Source: Cichorium intybus (Eukaryota > Streptophyta > Magnoliopsida > Asterales > Asteraceae). Taken from it: a DNA stretch of 64,000 nucleotides. Shown here in pieces: positions 53,972 to 64,000 of the stretch. The stretch spans positions 49,550,464 through 49,614,463 of the forward strand of contig CM042012.1 of NCBI GenBank assembly GCA_023525715.1, written 5' to 3'. A model generated the notes under the pieces. That model was not told the origin of the DNA. It saw only the letters and a list, made by a program, of their open reading frames with translations, and did no database searches. The position numbers and the translations under genes are program-made. Numbering within the stretch: position 1 is the stretch's first letter; the number at the start of each line of letters is the position of its first letter.

Positions 53972-54550
53972 TGACACGCCTGGGTCGTCATGCGGTCAAA
54001 AATAAGAGAAACCTAACACACACACTAGCACAGGGGTAGTCAGGGTCGATCCGTAGGAGCTACGTGGTCATACCAGATGACAGATTACCTACTATAGTGT
54101 CATGCTATAGTCTGAGGACTTTAGTTTCTAAACCCTTGCTACTGAAACTCAGAAAACCTATACTGAACAATCTCAAACTAAGCATAGACTAAGCTAAGCT
54201 TCACACCAAACCTAGTTACTTTCTGAAATCAGAAGTGCATCTCTAATTCAGAAGTAAACAAAGGCATCCAAACAAACCAATCACAATCCAAAACAAGGCA
54301 TAAACTAAACCAATAACTAAGAACCTACGGGACAGTCACTGGCTAAAGTTCAAACCTAAAAGGCTAACCTAATTGGCTATTGAAATCAGCAAAGGAAAAC
54401 AGTCCAACAAGGTCAAAACAAACATCCAATCACAATCCAAACAATCAAAACCAATAACAATCATCAAAACACCGAAAAACCAAGATTACTTGTAACCAAA
54501 TGATTTTCATTAACCAAAATGAATTCCACAGGTACAAACAGTAACCAAAT
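53972..54550 (-). repeat. 5' LTR of element C, truncated
   Basis: Matches the start of 48,552-49,680, then stops at ACCAAATG and joins element B sequence at AACTTAGG with a shared ATG. About 550 bp of the LTR is missing. Confidence 0.85.
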
Positions 54551-55158
54551 GAACTTAGGTAGGTTCCATTGGGGTGAGTTGGACTTTTATGAGCTGGACG
54601 TGGGTTGGGATAGTTGCATCATGCATTGCATTTGCATATCATAACTATCTATTTTGAGTAAACCTTTATGATGTTTTAAATAACTTTTGAAGTGTGTGTT
54701 AAAACTATTTTTGGGGTTTTGTCCCGAGTGTGGTATTTCACTACTCACTCGAAATGGGTCAACCTTGGGTAAACTCACTAGGCATTTCAATTACCTAACT
54801 TATTTTGATGTGTACTCATGTTGAGGAGTTTAGATGACTTAGAAGAGCTGGATGTTTAGAAGGCCACGATTTGTGTGGTATCATTTGAGTTGTGTAATGG
54901 TATTTGAATTGTTACAACCTCGCTATTTTATAAACTAAAACGTTTTATCTAAAATGGGACCTAACGATGTTTTCAGCAACTTAAACCTAAATTATTTCTA
55001 ATTAAACCCCACGTGTTTTAAAATGGTTTTGAAAGAAAATGACTTATTTGAAGATGTTGAAACTAAAGTTTTCACTAAAGGATGATTTTATGGAATAATG
55101 ATGATAAACCATGGGTTAAAATGATGTTTTATGAAAAGCCTTAAGCGAGGGTGTTTCA

Positions 55159-56844
55159 ATTTGGTATCAGAGCATGAGTTTAAGTGAACTAGTTACTAGG
55201 AGTAGTGCTTAGACTTAAAATGTGATGTTCTTAAGGATGTTTTACCTCTTAAGTAGTTGGCCTTTAGAACTTAGTAGTAAGTGCTTGCTTGTGACTAGGG
55301 TTCTAACCATTTATTTAGTGAATTCGGGTTGGCATAAGGAATAGTTTGGGCAAATGGGATTCATGCATGAGGATTCTTATGTGGATGTGAAGTGCAACCT
55401 TGAGGGATCGGGAATGCAGGGTAACATTTGAAACAACTTCGTGTGAATGGCAACAACTATGGATGATAGAAGGCGAAGAAAGGGACAACTTATATGGAAT
55501 GAAGCTTGAGGAGTAGTGAGATTTTCAAGGTGGTTGATCTTGAGGAGTCTAGTAAGGGATGAAGGGGTGTTAGAAGACTGGTGGAGTTGTAGTGTCAGCC
55601 TTGGGCAAGCAAGGAGCTTGATGAGCATGGTAATAGCTAAGTGAAGATTAGATGAAGACTTGAAGCTGTTAAAGGAATTCTTTCGACGTGATATGTAGAC
55701 CTTCCTTCCTTACCTTTAATCTCTTGTACAATCGTCTGCCATCTTTTCGGTGTTCATACTCGTGACCGGGTCGTCTACCCCGCGACTGTTGGCCAAGATT
55801 GAAGGTTCTACAATTGTTTCGGAGTTTATCGATCTTCTGTTTAGGAGGAATCATAGAACCTGATGGATGAGGTGGATAGTACCAGTTTTCTTGCCTTAGT
55901 AATACCATTGTGACCTTCCCCTTCAAGTTGTATCAAAGTGATCACCCCTGTGACCTTGCCTTAGCTCTAGAAGACTAAGTGTATGTAAGAGTAGCATGGT
56001 TTGCGCCCTTAATGTCTGAACTAGAGAAACCTTAATATAGAACAAAAGAAGGATTTAGATCATTAGGTTCTTTGGTGGATAGCAATGGCTTAGTGACCAA
56101 TGGAACCTTATGGGAATAGTGATTTTCTAATACATGTTTGGGTGAGCAGACATGGATGCATGATGAGACTAGAGGCCATAGGATTAAACCGTGAATCACC
56201 TTGAGGTGAGTGAATTAGTGAACAACCTACCCTAATAAGAACATATGAATGATGTACGACCAACATTTTCAAAAGATTTGTTAAAATTTGAGAAAATTTT
56301 TGTAAACAATTTTGAACGAGTATATCTTACAAAAAGCAAGACTTTTATAGAAATAAATGACAAAAGGGCCATCATGAATCGGTAGGAATACCCAGGATTG
56401 ATGATCTCTTTGGAATTTTATTAGTATTTTGATGGAACCACGTTTCAAAATAGATTTGAAAATTTATTGTTTTATATAAAGAATGTGAAATTTGAGGGAT
56501 ATTTTTCATGAAGTCAATTAAATTTTCAAAGGACAGTCTTTTCCAAACATTAACCACAAAGTGGAGTGTTTATGTTTTATAAGGATAACAAGTCGAAATT
56601 AGAAAGATTTTAAATGTAACATTTCATATTTAAGAGGAACGTTTATGAAATGAAAATTTTGGATAAACAATTCTTGGAAGTAACGGGGTTTTAAAAAAGT
56701 GGAATTTAAGGTATTTCGAGTTGTAATATTTTAAAACCAAAATAGGAATAACTTTCGAGATTTTGGAAAATAATAATAATAATAATAGTACTTTATTTCT
56801 TATTATTGATTTCGAGGACGGAATGCTTTTAAGGGGTGGATAAT
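55159..56844 (+). other. Element B internal region, non-coding
   Basis: Primer site TGGTATCAGAGC at 55,162-55,173, then 1.65 kb without a recognisable gag or pol frame. Ends in the purine tract near 56,831. Confidence 0.7.
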
Positions 56845-59477
56845 TGTAACATCCGTGTTTTGGGCCCAGGAGTTTTGGGCTTAAACCGACGAAATAAAAC
56901 TTATTTTGTAAATAAGGAAAAAAAATAAGTAACTAAATTTAATATTTTGTTATATTTTATATTGTGAATAAATGAGCCAAATATAGTTTTAAAATCAAAT
57001 TGTAACCAAATGTGAGAAATTTTGTCATAAGGACTAAAAGTGTCTATTTGGCCAAACTTACCCTAAGTAGATTTGACTAGTCATGGATTTAGAAAAATTA
57101 GAAGATATATTAAAGGAATTGAGGTGCAGTTTAAATTAGGTCTAATAATTCCTTGAATTTCATTAAGGACCTAAATTGTGAAGAAGTTTAGTGAAAGGGA
57201 CCATTTGTGCCAAATTGGGAAACTAAGGGTTAGTGTTGACCTAGAGAATGACTCTTGTGAAATAAATAATTATATTTGGGGCATAAGTGTGAACTTAGAG
57301 ACTTCTAGTTAGAGGGAATGGACTTTTGGGGTGTTGGGTGAAAAAGGATCAAATTATAGGGACTAGTTTTGCCAATTGTGAAAGATATCAAGTTTTTGAT
57401 GGGGGTTTCCCCCATTTCAGCCACAATCACGTTTTTGAGAGAAGGAGAGGGAGAGAGTGGCGATTTTGAGTGATCATGGAGGATAAGATTCTAGAGTTTG
57501 AAGATTGATCAAAGTTCTTGAAGATTTCAAGCAATCTAAGGTATAAACCCACTTTTCTAGCCCTAGAATTCGAGTTTAGGTTTGGGGTTTGGACCCAATC
57601 CGAGTTTTATGTTGGTATGAGGTTCTTCCTATGATTCCCTAATGTTTATTTGATGTTTTTAAGTTTATTGGAGTCTACATTCAATCCATGGATGCTTTAG
57701 ATTCAATTGCTTGATTGGTTTGGGTGTTATGAACCCTAGATTTTGGGGATTTCATGATTAGTTGGGGGAATCTAGAAATTGATGAATGTTTATGGTGGTT
57801 TTGGATGAGGGGATTCATTTCTAATGATTCCCTAAGGATTCCAACCTTTGATTTGTAGTCTCAATGTATATGATGAGTGGATCTTGATTCGGGTCAAAAA
57901 GGGGCGAAAAGGACCAAATTGAGAGCTACAGCAGGCTGTACACGACACGTGTCAATTCTGCACGGCCTGTATGAAGATTTTTGGACTTACTGGTCAATCC
58001 TACGCAACCCATGTCAGACCTACACGACCCGTGTAGCTGGGTCTGGCTAGAAATTGTAGTTTTCGGGTTTTGAGCTTTATGGTTTGGGCATTGGGTCCTT
58101 GTTTTAATGCCAAACTTTGGGGATGTTTTAACTAAGATTTTCCTTATATTAGAGGGTCAAGTACTTCATTTTGGATGTTGGATGAATGTTCCTTCTTGGT
58201 TCTAAAGAAGTAATTATAGCGTGACTTTTAGATGAAACGAGTATGATATCTTCCGTTCTTGTATTGTAGGAAGGAGATATGTTGTAGTGACTTGGAGGTG
58301 AAACTAAGGACTTGAGCTAACACTCAACTAAGATGATTTGATGGATGGGATGATGTCTAGGAGCTCCTCCAATGCATCAAACCGTGTGTGGAGTTAGTGT
58401 TGACTCACCAGTTGACCTTGGGTGAGTTTATCGGGAGTATACATCATTCCCACTATCTTTTGTGTGTGTTATCAATTACTTTTCATGCATGTTATTATGT
58501 GAAATGTGTTATATGATTACTACTTGTGCATTGCATGAAAATGAGTTTCTAAAGATGATTTTTAATAAAGATGATAATGATGTTTTGAAAGATGTTTTGA
58601 GCATCCTATTTGTGCATTGCATTGCATATAGGATGGGATTGACCGTGTGAGCCCTTGAGACCGAGTTTTTTCCTTTTCTCATTTAAAGAGGGTGAGTATG
58701 AGTATGAGTTTTACCCTTCTCTAAAATAAAGAGGGTGAGGAGAGTTTGTTCCCGACAATAGGGAACCGCATGAGGGAGTTGCTAACCTTCATGGGGCTAG
58801 TGTGATGGCCACTAATTCTAGTTTAACCTATACGGGGATCATGTAACATGCTTTGTGCGTGTCATTTGTGAACTTAGGTAGGTTCCATTGGGGTGAGTTG
58901 GACTTTTATGAGCTGGACGTGGGTTGGGATAGTTGCATCATGCATTGCATTTGCATATCATAACTTTCTATTTTGAGTAAACCTTTATGATGTTTTAAAT
59001 AACTTTTGAAGTGTGTGTTAAAACTATTTTTGGGGGTTTGTCCCGAGTGTGGTAGTTCACTACTCATTCGAAATGGGTCAACCTCGGGTAAACTTACTAG
59101 GCATTTAAATTGCCTAACTTATTTTGATGTGTACTCAGGTTGAGGAGTTTAGATGACTTAGAAGAGCTGGATGTTTAGAAGGCCACGGTTTGTGTGGTAT
59201 CGTTTGAGCTGTGTAATGGTATTTGAATTTTTACAACCTCGCTATTTTATAAACTAAAATGTTTTATCTAAAATCGGACCTAACGATGTTTTCCGCAACT
59301 TAAACCTAAATTATTTCTCATTAAACCCCACGTGTTTTAAAATGGTTTTGAAAGAAAATGACTTATTTGAAGATGTTGAAACTAAAGTTTTCACTAAAGG
59401 ATGATTTTATGGAATAATGATGATAAACCATGGGTTAAAATGATGTTTTATGAAAAGCCTTAAGCGAGGGTGTTTCA
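56845..59477 (+). repeat. 3' LTR of element B
   Basis: 2,633 bp. Compared with the 5' LTR it lacks two internal segments (around 47,147 onward and before 47,505 in 5'-LTR coordinates), each deletion bounded by a few repeated bases. Confidence 0.9.
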
Positions 59478-59714
59478 TCATCTTTTCCTTTACATTGACA
59501 TTAACATTCTATCCTTTATAACTCATGTTCATAAACACATTATTATTTCATTTATAACATTCAAAATGAAATCATAAGCTTTTGCATTTCATAACATTAA
59601 CTGAAAATGACCAAAAGGTCCCTTATAACCATTTTACTCATAATATGAATAATTACATTGCCAATTATTCACGTACTTCTTAAATTATGATTAGCCCCAT
59701 TTTGGGTTGTTACA

Positions 59715-61370
59715 ATATCTACCCGTTAAAAAAGATTCTATCCTTGAAATTATTTAAATTAAGCTCAAAAGGTGAAGACATTCATACAAAATTCATTTGC
59801 ACAATTATGAAAAATTCTTAAAAAAATTTCTTACTTCCAGAACTTGGTTCTAATCATCACCCAACTAGAAGGATTATTATTGTCTTATTTCATATTCTTA
59901 CCCAACTAGATCGAATATTACTTTCTTAAACTTTATCATACTCTAATCTTGTTTAACTATTTCAGATAATAGGATTCTACTTTCTTTTATCTTTCAAAAA
60001 TAGCAATATACTTTGTTGTTTTTCTCAACTTCACATTAAAACTTGTACGACCAAAAAATTCATATGTTTTTCTTTATAGTACATATAGTAATATAAATAA
60101 ATACGACTTCTATGATAGCATAACACATAGTATATGCTTGACACCAATTTGCATATCTTGTCTCCATTTTAACACAATGCAATAACTTAGCATTTTTCCA
60201 ACAATATACATAAACATACATTATTATACCACATAGTTTACACTTTTAACGACTATTAAGTCGTATTACATTCTCATGTTCTTGCTATTTCATTTCCACC
60301 TTTCACTCTACCTTCTCTTTCAAGTCAATTTATATATATTAATCACTTAGATTTATTTCATTAGAAGTTTTATGAGCTTCCTAACTTCACTTATCATAGA
60401 AAATTTGACATTTCAAAATTCAACGTATACTTCATTTACTTTATTCAAGTCTTAAACTTTATTACCTTGAATTTTTCTTTCCTTAGTAAGTTTTATAACA
60501 ATAGACCTCTTACACTTAAGGTATTTTTTTATAAAAACCACTTAACTTTATCTTTCACAATATAACACTTCTAATCTCTTTTCATTAAGTCAATCATGAT
60601 ATTAGCCTACTTTCTAGCGTCTCTAAGTATTCCTGAGAAACCCACTTTTACATAGGAATGAATCCCTTACTTTTATTTATGTCACGTGTCGTCGAATACA
60701 TTACAATCCCGAAAAATGACAAAATCTGTCTAATAGGACAGGCTGCACTAAAAATACCATATCTCCCTCTAGGAAATTCAAAATGACACACTGTTTATTG
60801 ATTAGGAAAATAGACATCTTCGTGTTTCTTTTCATGTATGGCACAAATATGTGGCCCAATAGATTTGTAAAATTTTCCTGTTGAAGTTGAATCAAAAATT
60901 ATTGTCAAACTTCCATACTTTTACTCTTACTACATAGATCATGAAATTGCAAACTTCATATAACTACTTACTCATTTTCATACATATAATTAACTTTATC
61001 ACCCTTTTCTTACATTATCTTACATGAAGTACTTGTACAAGTACATTTCTTATCTCATATGGTACATTATGTACCCATAAAACTTAAGACATGAACACCT
61101 TAAATGTTAATTCCATTCTTGTACTCATTATTTACCATAATAATGCTTAGCTTAGAACTTCATACTCTTATCTACTTTTTCCCTAAGGACTTCTAAACAT
61201 CTACCATGACAATTTCTAAAGTCATGAAATTTTATAGTCATAAATAACACAGGATTCTCCACTTATAATGTATACAATATGACATCCAAACTTTTTTACT
61301 TCTTAAAGTTTAAGTCTAGTAGTGGAATGATCCAATCCTAGTCCACTTAAACTATGGCTCTGATACCAAT
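59715..61370 (-). other. Element A internal region, non-coding
   Basis: Between the purine-rich edge of the left LTR and the primer site at 61,356-61,370. The short frame at 60,701-60,895 has no recognised domain. Confidence 0.65.
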
Positions 61371-61997
61371 TGTGACACCTGCCATTTTCTTTGTTTTGAA
61401 ATGCTATGGTTTTATAAATCTTTTTCCAAGAACGGTCCCATAAAAAACTCTTACATTGTTGTAACCAAAACCGGGTGTTACCAATCTCAAATCAATACAA
61501 CCACAGCAAACAAACAAGAATTACAACAAGATGATTGCAATGGAACATAAGCATGCTCTGCTCCTTTATCATCACACGATTTCTAATATTCAACTAGCAT
61601 CTGTAATCCTTGTATAACCTGGAATACATGACATAAAACAAACATATGTAAGACTATAAAGTCTTGTGAGTTACATTGGTTTGGAGCCATAATATTTTTC
61701 TCAAACATCAAAGGCTCCAAATGAGATTAATTTACATCAAAATGACAAAATGCCCTTTTGCCCATATTTTCCTTTACATTGGCATTTAACATTCGATTCT
61801 TCATAATTCATGTTCATAAGCACATTCTAATTTCAATTATAACATTCAAAATGAAATCATAAGCCTTTGCATTTCATAACATTAATTGAAAATGACCAAA
61901 AGGTCTATTTTTACCATTTACTCATAATATGAATAATTAGATTACAAATTATTCACTTACTTCTTAAATAATGATTAGCCCTATTTGTGTTGTTACA
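61371..61997 (-). repeat. 5' LTR of element A
   Basis: 627 bp, TGTGACACC to GTTGTTACA. Many substitutions relative to the left copy indicate an old insertion. Confidence 0.85.
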
Positions 61998-62179
61998 CTC
62001 TTCCATCTGACATCCTATTCCCTATCATCTCTAAATCCAAACGATATTAGTACCTACAGCAGAGAACCACCACGTATTTACCTTGTCACCATACCCTTAC
62101 CCTCATTCTCAACATCCTCCATACCCACCATCACTACCTAAATGCTATAGCAGAGAACCACCACTAACCAATCTCATAG

Positions 62180-63180
62180 AATGCCATTCTCGAATAATGT
62201 CATTCTTACAACATATTCTTTCAAGAATGACAACAAATATAAGTTCTTTCAAGAAATAACAGTATCCAACACATAAGCTAAAAAGGCTTAACATCCTTTT
62301 TATTAGCATATTTTTTCCTTTAATACATTGATCACACTTGTAGGTACTCTTCATTTGTCTCCATAAATGTAAACAGTTTCACCATCGGGAGATTTCACTT
62401 TAACTATTTTCTTTCCATACAGAATTTCCACTTCATACTTTGTTAGCCAAACCATGCCAATGACAATGTCAAATCCTCTAAGATTAAAAGGAACTATATT
62501 TGCTTAGAATTCAACTCCACTACATTCTACTGTCATCCATGGATCTTCCTAGCTTGCCAACATGCTTTTACCATCCGTTATCTCAACCACTAGTTCATAA
62601 CTCAATTCACATAAGGATAAATCTAATCTTTCAAAAAACTCATTAGACACATAGGTATAAGTAGCCCCCAGATCAAACAATATGGTAGCAGGTAAGGAGT
62701 TCACAAGAAATGTACCTGACACAACATCCACATCCTCTCTAGCTTCGACTTCCGTCATTTGAAAAGCGCTCGCTCTAGTCTTGGGCACTTCCTTCTTCCC
62801 ACTCCCACTTCCTTCATTTTCCTTCTTAATACACCCATTAGCCTTATGACTGAAACCCCCTCATTTGTAGCGCTTTACCCCTTGTTACACGCACTTGTAT
62901 AGTGGCATTATCTCCACACTTATAACACATCACTTCTAATTTAGCCTTGACTTGCACATCCTTACTATTGATTTTCCCATCAAACTTTGGTTTCTTTTGG
63001 TTGGAGTCCCCTTTTCCACAGGAGTCATAATCCTCCTTCCTCTTGCTTGTGAAACTCGGCCTTTCCCATTCCCTTTCCTCATAAGTCTTCTCAATTTTCT
63101 TGCCTTTTTCATGGCAAGTTCAAGTGTAGTCACCTCAAAGTTAATATGATAATTCCAAGGCAATTCTCCTATGTATTGAA
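62180..63180 (-). pseudogene. Ty3/gypsy gag-protease fragment
   Basis: The minus-strand translation gives the end of gag (LAMKKARKLRRLMRKGNGKG), a decayed CCHC knuckle (MCYKCGDNA), and a retropepsin: GTFLVNSLPATILFDLGATYTYVS. FDIVIGMVWLTKYEVEI, SPDGETVYIYG and RVPTSVINVLKEK follow, leading towards reverse transcriptase. The active-site triad, usually DSG or DTG, reads DLG here. Several stops. The fragment is truncated on both sides, on the left by the boundary with unassigned DNA beside element A and on the right by the LTR at 63,181. Confidence 0.85.
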
Positions 63181-64000
63181 TGTAAAGCCCAAAACCAGGT
63201 ATCAAAGAATTAATCTTTTAACTGTTTTAAATAAAAACAAAATAAAGAAAATGGTGAAAAAATTGTAGATAGCGGCGCTATTGGGCAAATCTCGTATCAG
63301 TCGCGTTTTAGACTGCTCGCGATGGTGACCTTGCAGGAATTTGAAGATAGCGGCGTTATCTCTATAGATAGCGACGTTATCTCGCCTAAGCGGGAAAAAG
63401 TGCATATATTCATGATTTGGACGGTTCTTAAGTCAAAAATCATATCACACTTCGTCATTTTCACCCTTAGAACTTCAGAGACCACCCCTAAACTCTCTCT
63501 AAAGCTTCCATGGTGTTTTGAGCTCCATTTGCGGGTTTGTGAAGGTTTTTGGAAGAAGAAGAAGGTGGCAAAGGTGTTCTAGAGAAGGTGGTGCTTAGAA
63601 GGGTCAAGCTATTGCTGTTCTTGGACCTTTGTAAGTGTTCTTAAAGCTTGTCTTCCCTAGTTCTTGTTGTTAATAGTGTTTTGAAGCTAGTTCCAAGCTT
63701 TTAAAGACAATGATGGCTCCATATCTTGGTTGAGGCTGAGATTTAGGGGCTAAGGATGAGTTCTTCTCCTTTAAGTCTCTGAATCCTTGAGAAAAACCCA
63801 AGCCTAGTCTTATTATGGTTGTAAATGAAGTTTTTAGTTGTTAATGTTCATTTGTGAAGCTAGTTTTGTCACCATGAGCTTATTTGGCTAGGATTGGTGG
63901 GTAGAATTACGTTCTTATAAGTTAGGGGACTGTTTTGGACAACTCCTGGAAGTTAGAGCTTCTGTCTGAACGGATTAAGCACTTAATGGAGCAAATGGTT
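63181..64000 (+). mobile_element. LTR running off the window end
   Basis: Starts TGTAAAGCCC inside the gypsy gag fragment. It contains GC word clusters (AGATAGCGGCGCTAT, GATAGCGGCGTTATC, GATAGCGACGTTATC) at 63,268-63,395. From about 63,470 it has a CTCTCT-type transcribed leader with a donor-like site, giving plus orientation. No end is visible, so full element or solo LTR cannot be decided. Small frames here are not genes. Confidence 0.6.

Larger units (their letters stand above)
48552..54550 (-). mobile_element. Element C: Athila-like non-autonomous retrotransposon inserted in B
   Basis: The left LTR 48,552-49,680 starts TGACACGCC and ends GGCGTTGTCA. The right LTR (from 53,972) is cut off after about 580 bp. 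The minus-strand primer site TTTTGGCGTCGTTGTCGGGG before the right LTR matches the tRNA-Asp type used by Athila/Tat elements. The purine tract AAGTGTGGGGTGTT abuts the left LTR. The interior carries an Athila-type frame and a second broken frame but no pol. Confidence 0.88.
46123..55158 (+). repeat. 5' LTR of element B, interrupted by element C
   Basis: LTR pieces 46,123-48,551 and 54,551-55,158. About 71 bp (AACTTAGG..GCATCAT) is present on both sides of C. A transcribed leader rich in GAGA lies near 46,720. Confidence 0.88.
46123..59477 (+). mobile_element. Element B: large non-coding LTR retrotransposon inserted in A
   Basis: LTRs start TGTAACATCC and end GGGTGTTTCA. A perfect TCATC duplication flanks it (46,118-46,122 and 59,478-59,482). 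The plus-strand primer site TGGTATCAGAGC at 55,162 and a purine tract (AAGGGGTGGA) before 56,845 give plus orientation. The interior of 1.7 kb holds no recognisable gag or pol, so it is a LARD-like non-autonomous element. Element C interrupts the 5' LTR. Confidence 0.9.
45723..61997 (-). mobile_element. Element A: old non-autonomous LTR retrotransposon, outer layer of the nest
   Basis: The two LTRs are diverged but clearly alignable and start TGTGACAC. The left copy is 45,723-46,122 plus 59,483-59,714 and the right copy is 61,371-61,997 (627 bp). A perfect CTCTT duplication flanks the whole (45,718-45,722 and 61,998-62,002). The minus-strand primer site ATTGGTATCAGAGCC is at 61,356-61,370, so the element runs leftwards. 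The 1.66 kb interior (59,715-61,370) has no gag or pol. Element B interrupts the left LTR. Confidence 0.85.

Overview
The window is nuclear DNA from a flowering plant. It is AT-rich and dominated by transposable elements, with long (TA)n microsatellites and genes split by short introns. The retrotransposon families and LTR style suggest a eudicot, perhaps Asteraceae, but that last step is inference. There is no rRNA, CRISPR or operon-like organisation. Most long reading frames are (Ile-Tyr)n shadows of TA repeats or broken transposon genes.

Only one ordinary host gene is complete: a nine-exon minus-strand gene at 10,918-12,409 for a guanylyl cyclase 1 / GUCD1-type protein of 269 aa. A degraded hAT element lies downstream of it and a degraded copia fragment upstream.

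The standout feature is a young LTR retrotransposon at 15,592-25,379, in minus orientation. It has 2.69 kb LTRs that differ by only about 7 substitutions and one 1-bp indel by eye, a perfect CAAAC target-site duplication, and an initiator-Met-type primer site. Almost all of gag-pol is gone; only the integrase C-terminus remains. In its place, antisense to the element, sits a spliced RWP-RK gene of the RKD class, which in plants comprises egg-cell and embryogenesis regulators. The gene has lost one codon to a stop exactly at the last Lys of the RWPxRK signature, and an 83-bp minisatellite fills its first intron. This looks like capture and re-mobilisation of a developmental regulator by a retrotransposon.

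Layout. 0.4-0.8 kb: CACTA-like end. 2.2-6.0 kb: small hAT-like element split by a 3.6 kb solo LTR. 6.5-8.3 kb: TA arrays flanking a foldback MITE and a short Helitron. 8.3-10.7 kb: hAT (MYM/TTF-type) transposase pseudogene. 10.9-13.3 kb: GC1 gene. 13.9-14.4 kb: copia remnant. 15.6-25.4 kb: RKD-carrying retrotransposon. 25.7-30.5 kb: degenerate minus-strand copia element. 30.8-33.1 kb: GC-palindrome element split by a 2.0 kb solo LTR. 33.2-34.0 kb: SINEs. 35.2-36.2 kb: TA arrays. 36.2-39.2 kb: Helitron with helicase remnant and captured RAD23 exons. 40.1-42.9 kb: another Helitron end and a 150-bp tandem repeat. 43.8-45.1 kb: MITEs. 45.7-62.0 kb: three-level nest (A<-B<-C) of non-autonomous LTR elements. 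62.2-63.2 kb: gypsy gag-protease remnant. 63.2-64.0 kb: start of another LTR leaving the window.

Order of events: each nested element cuts its host element and, where intact, carries a matching 5-bp duplication. All family assignments come from reading translated motifs; no database search was run.
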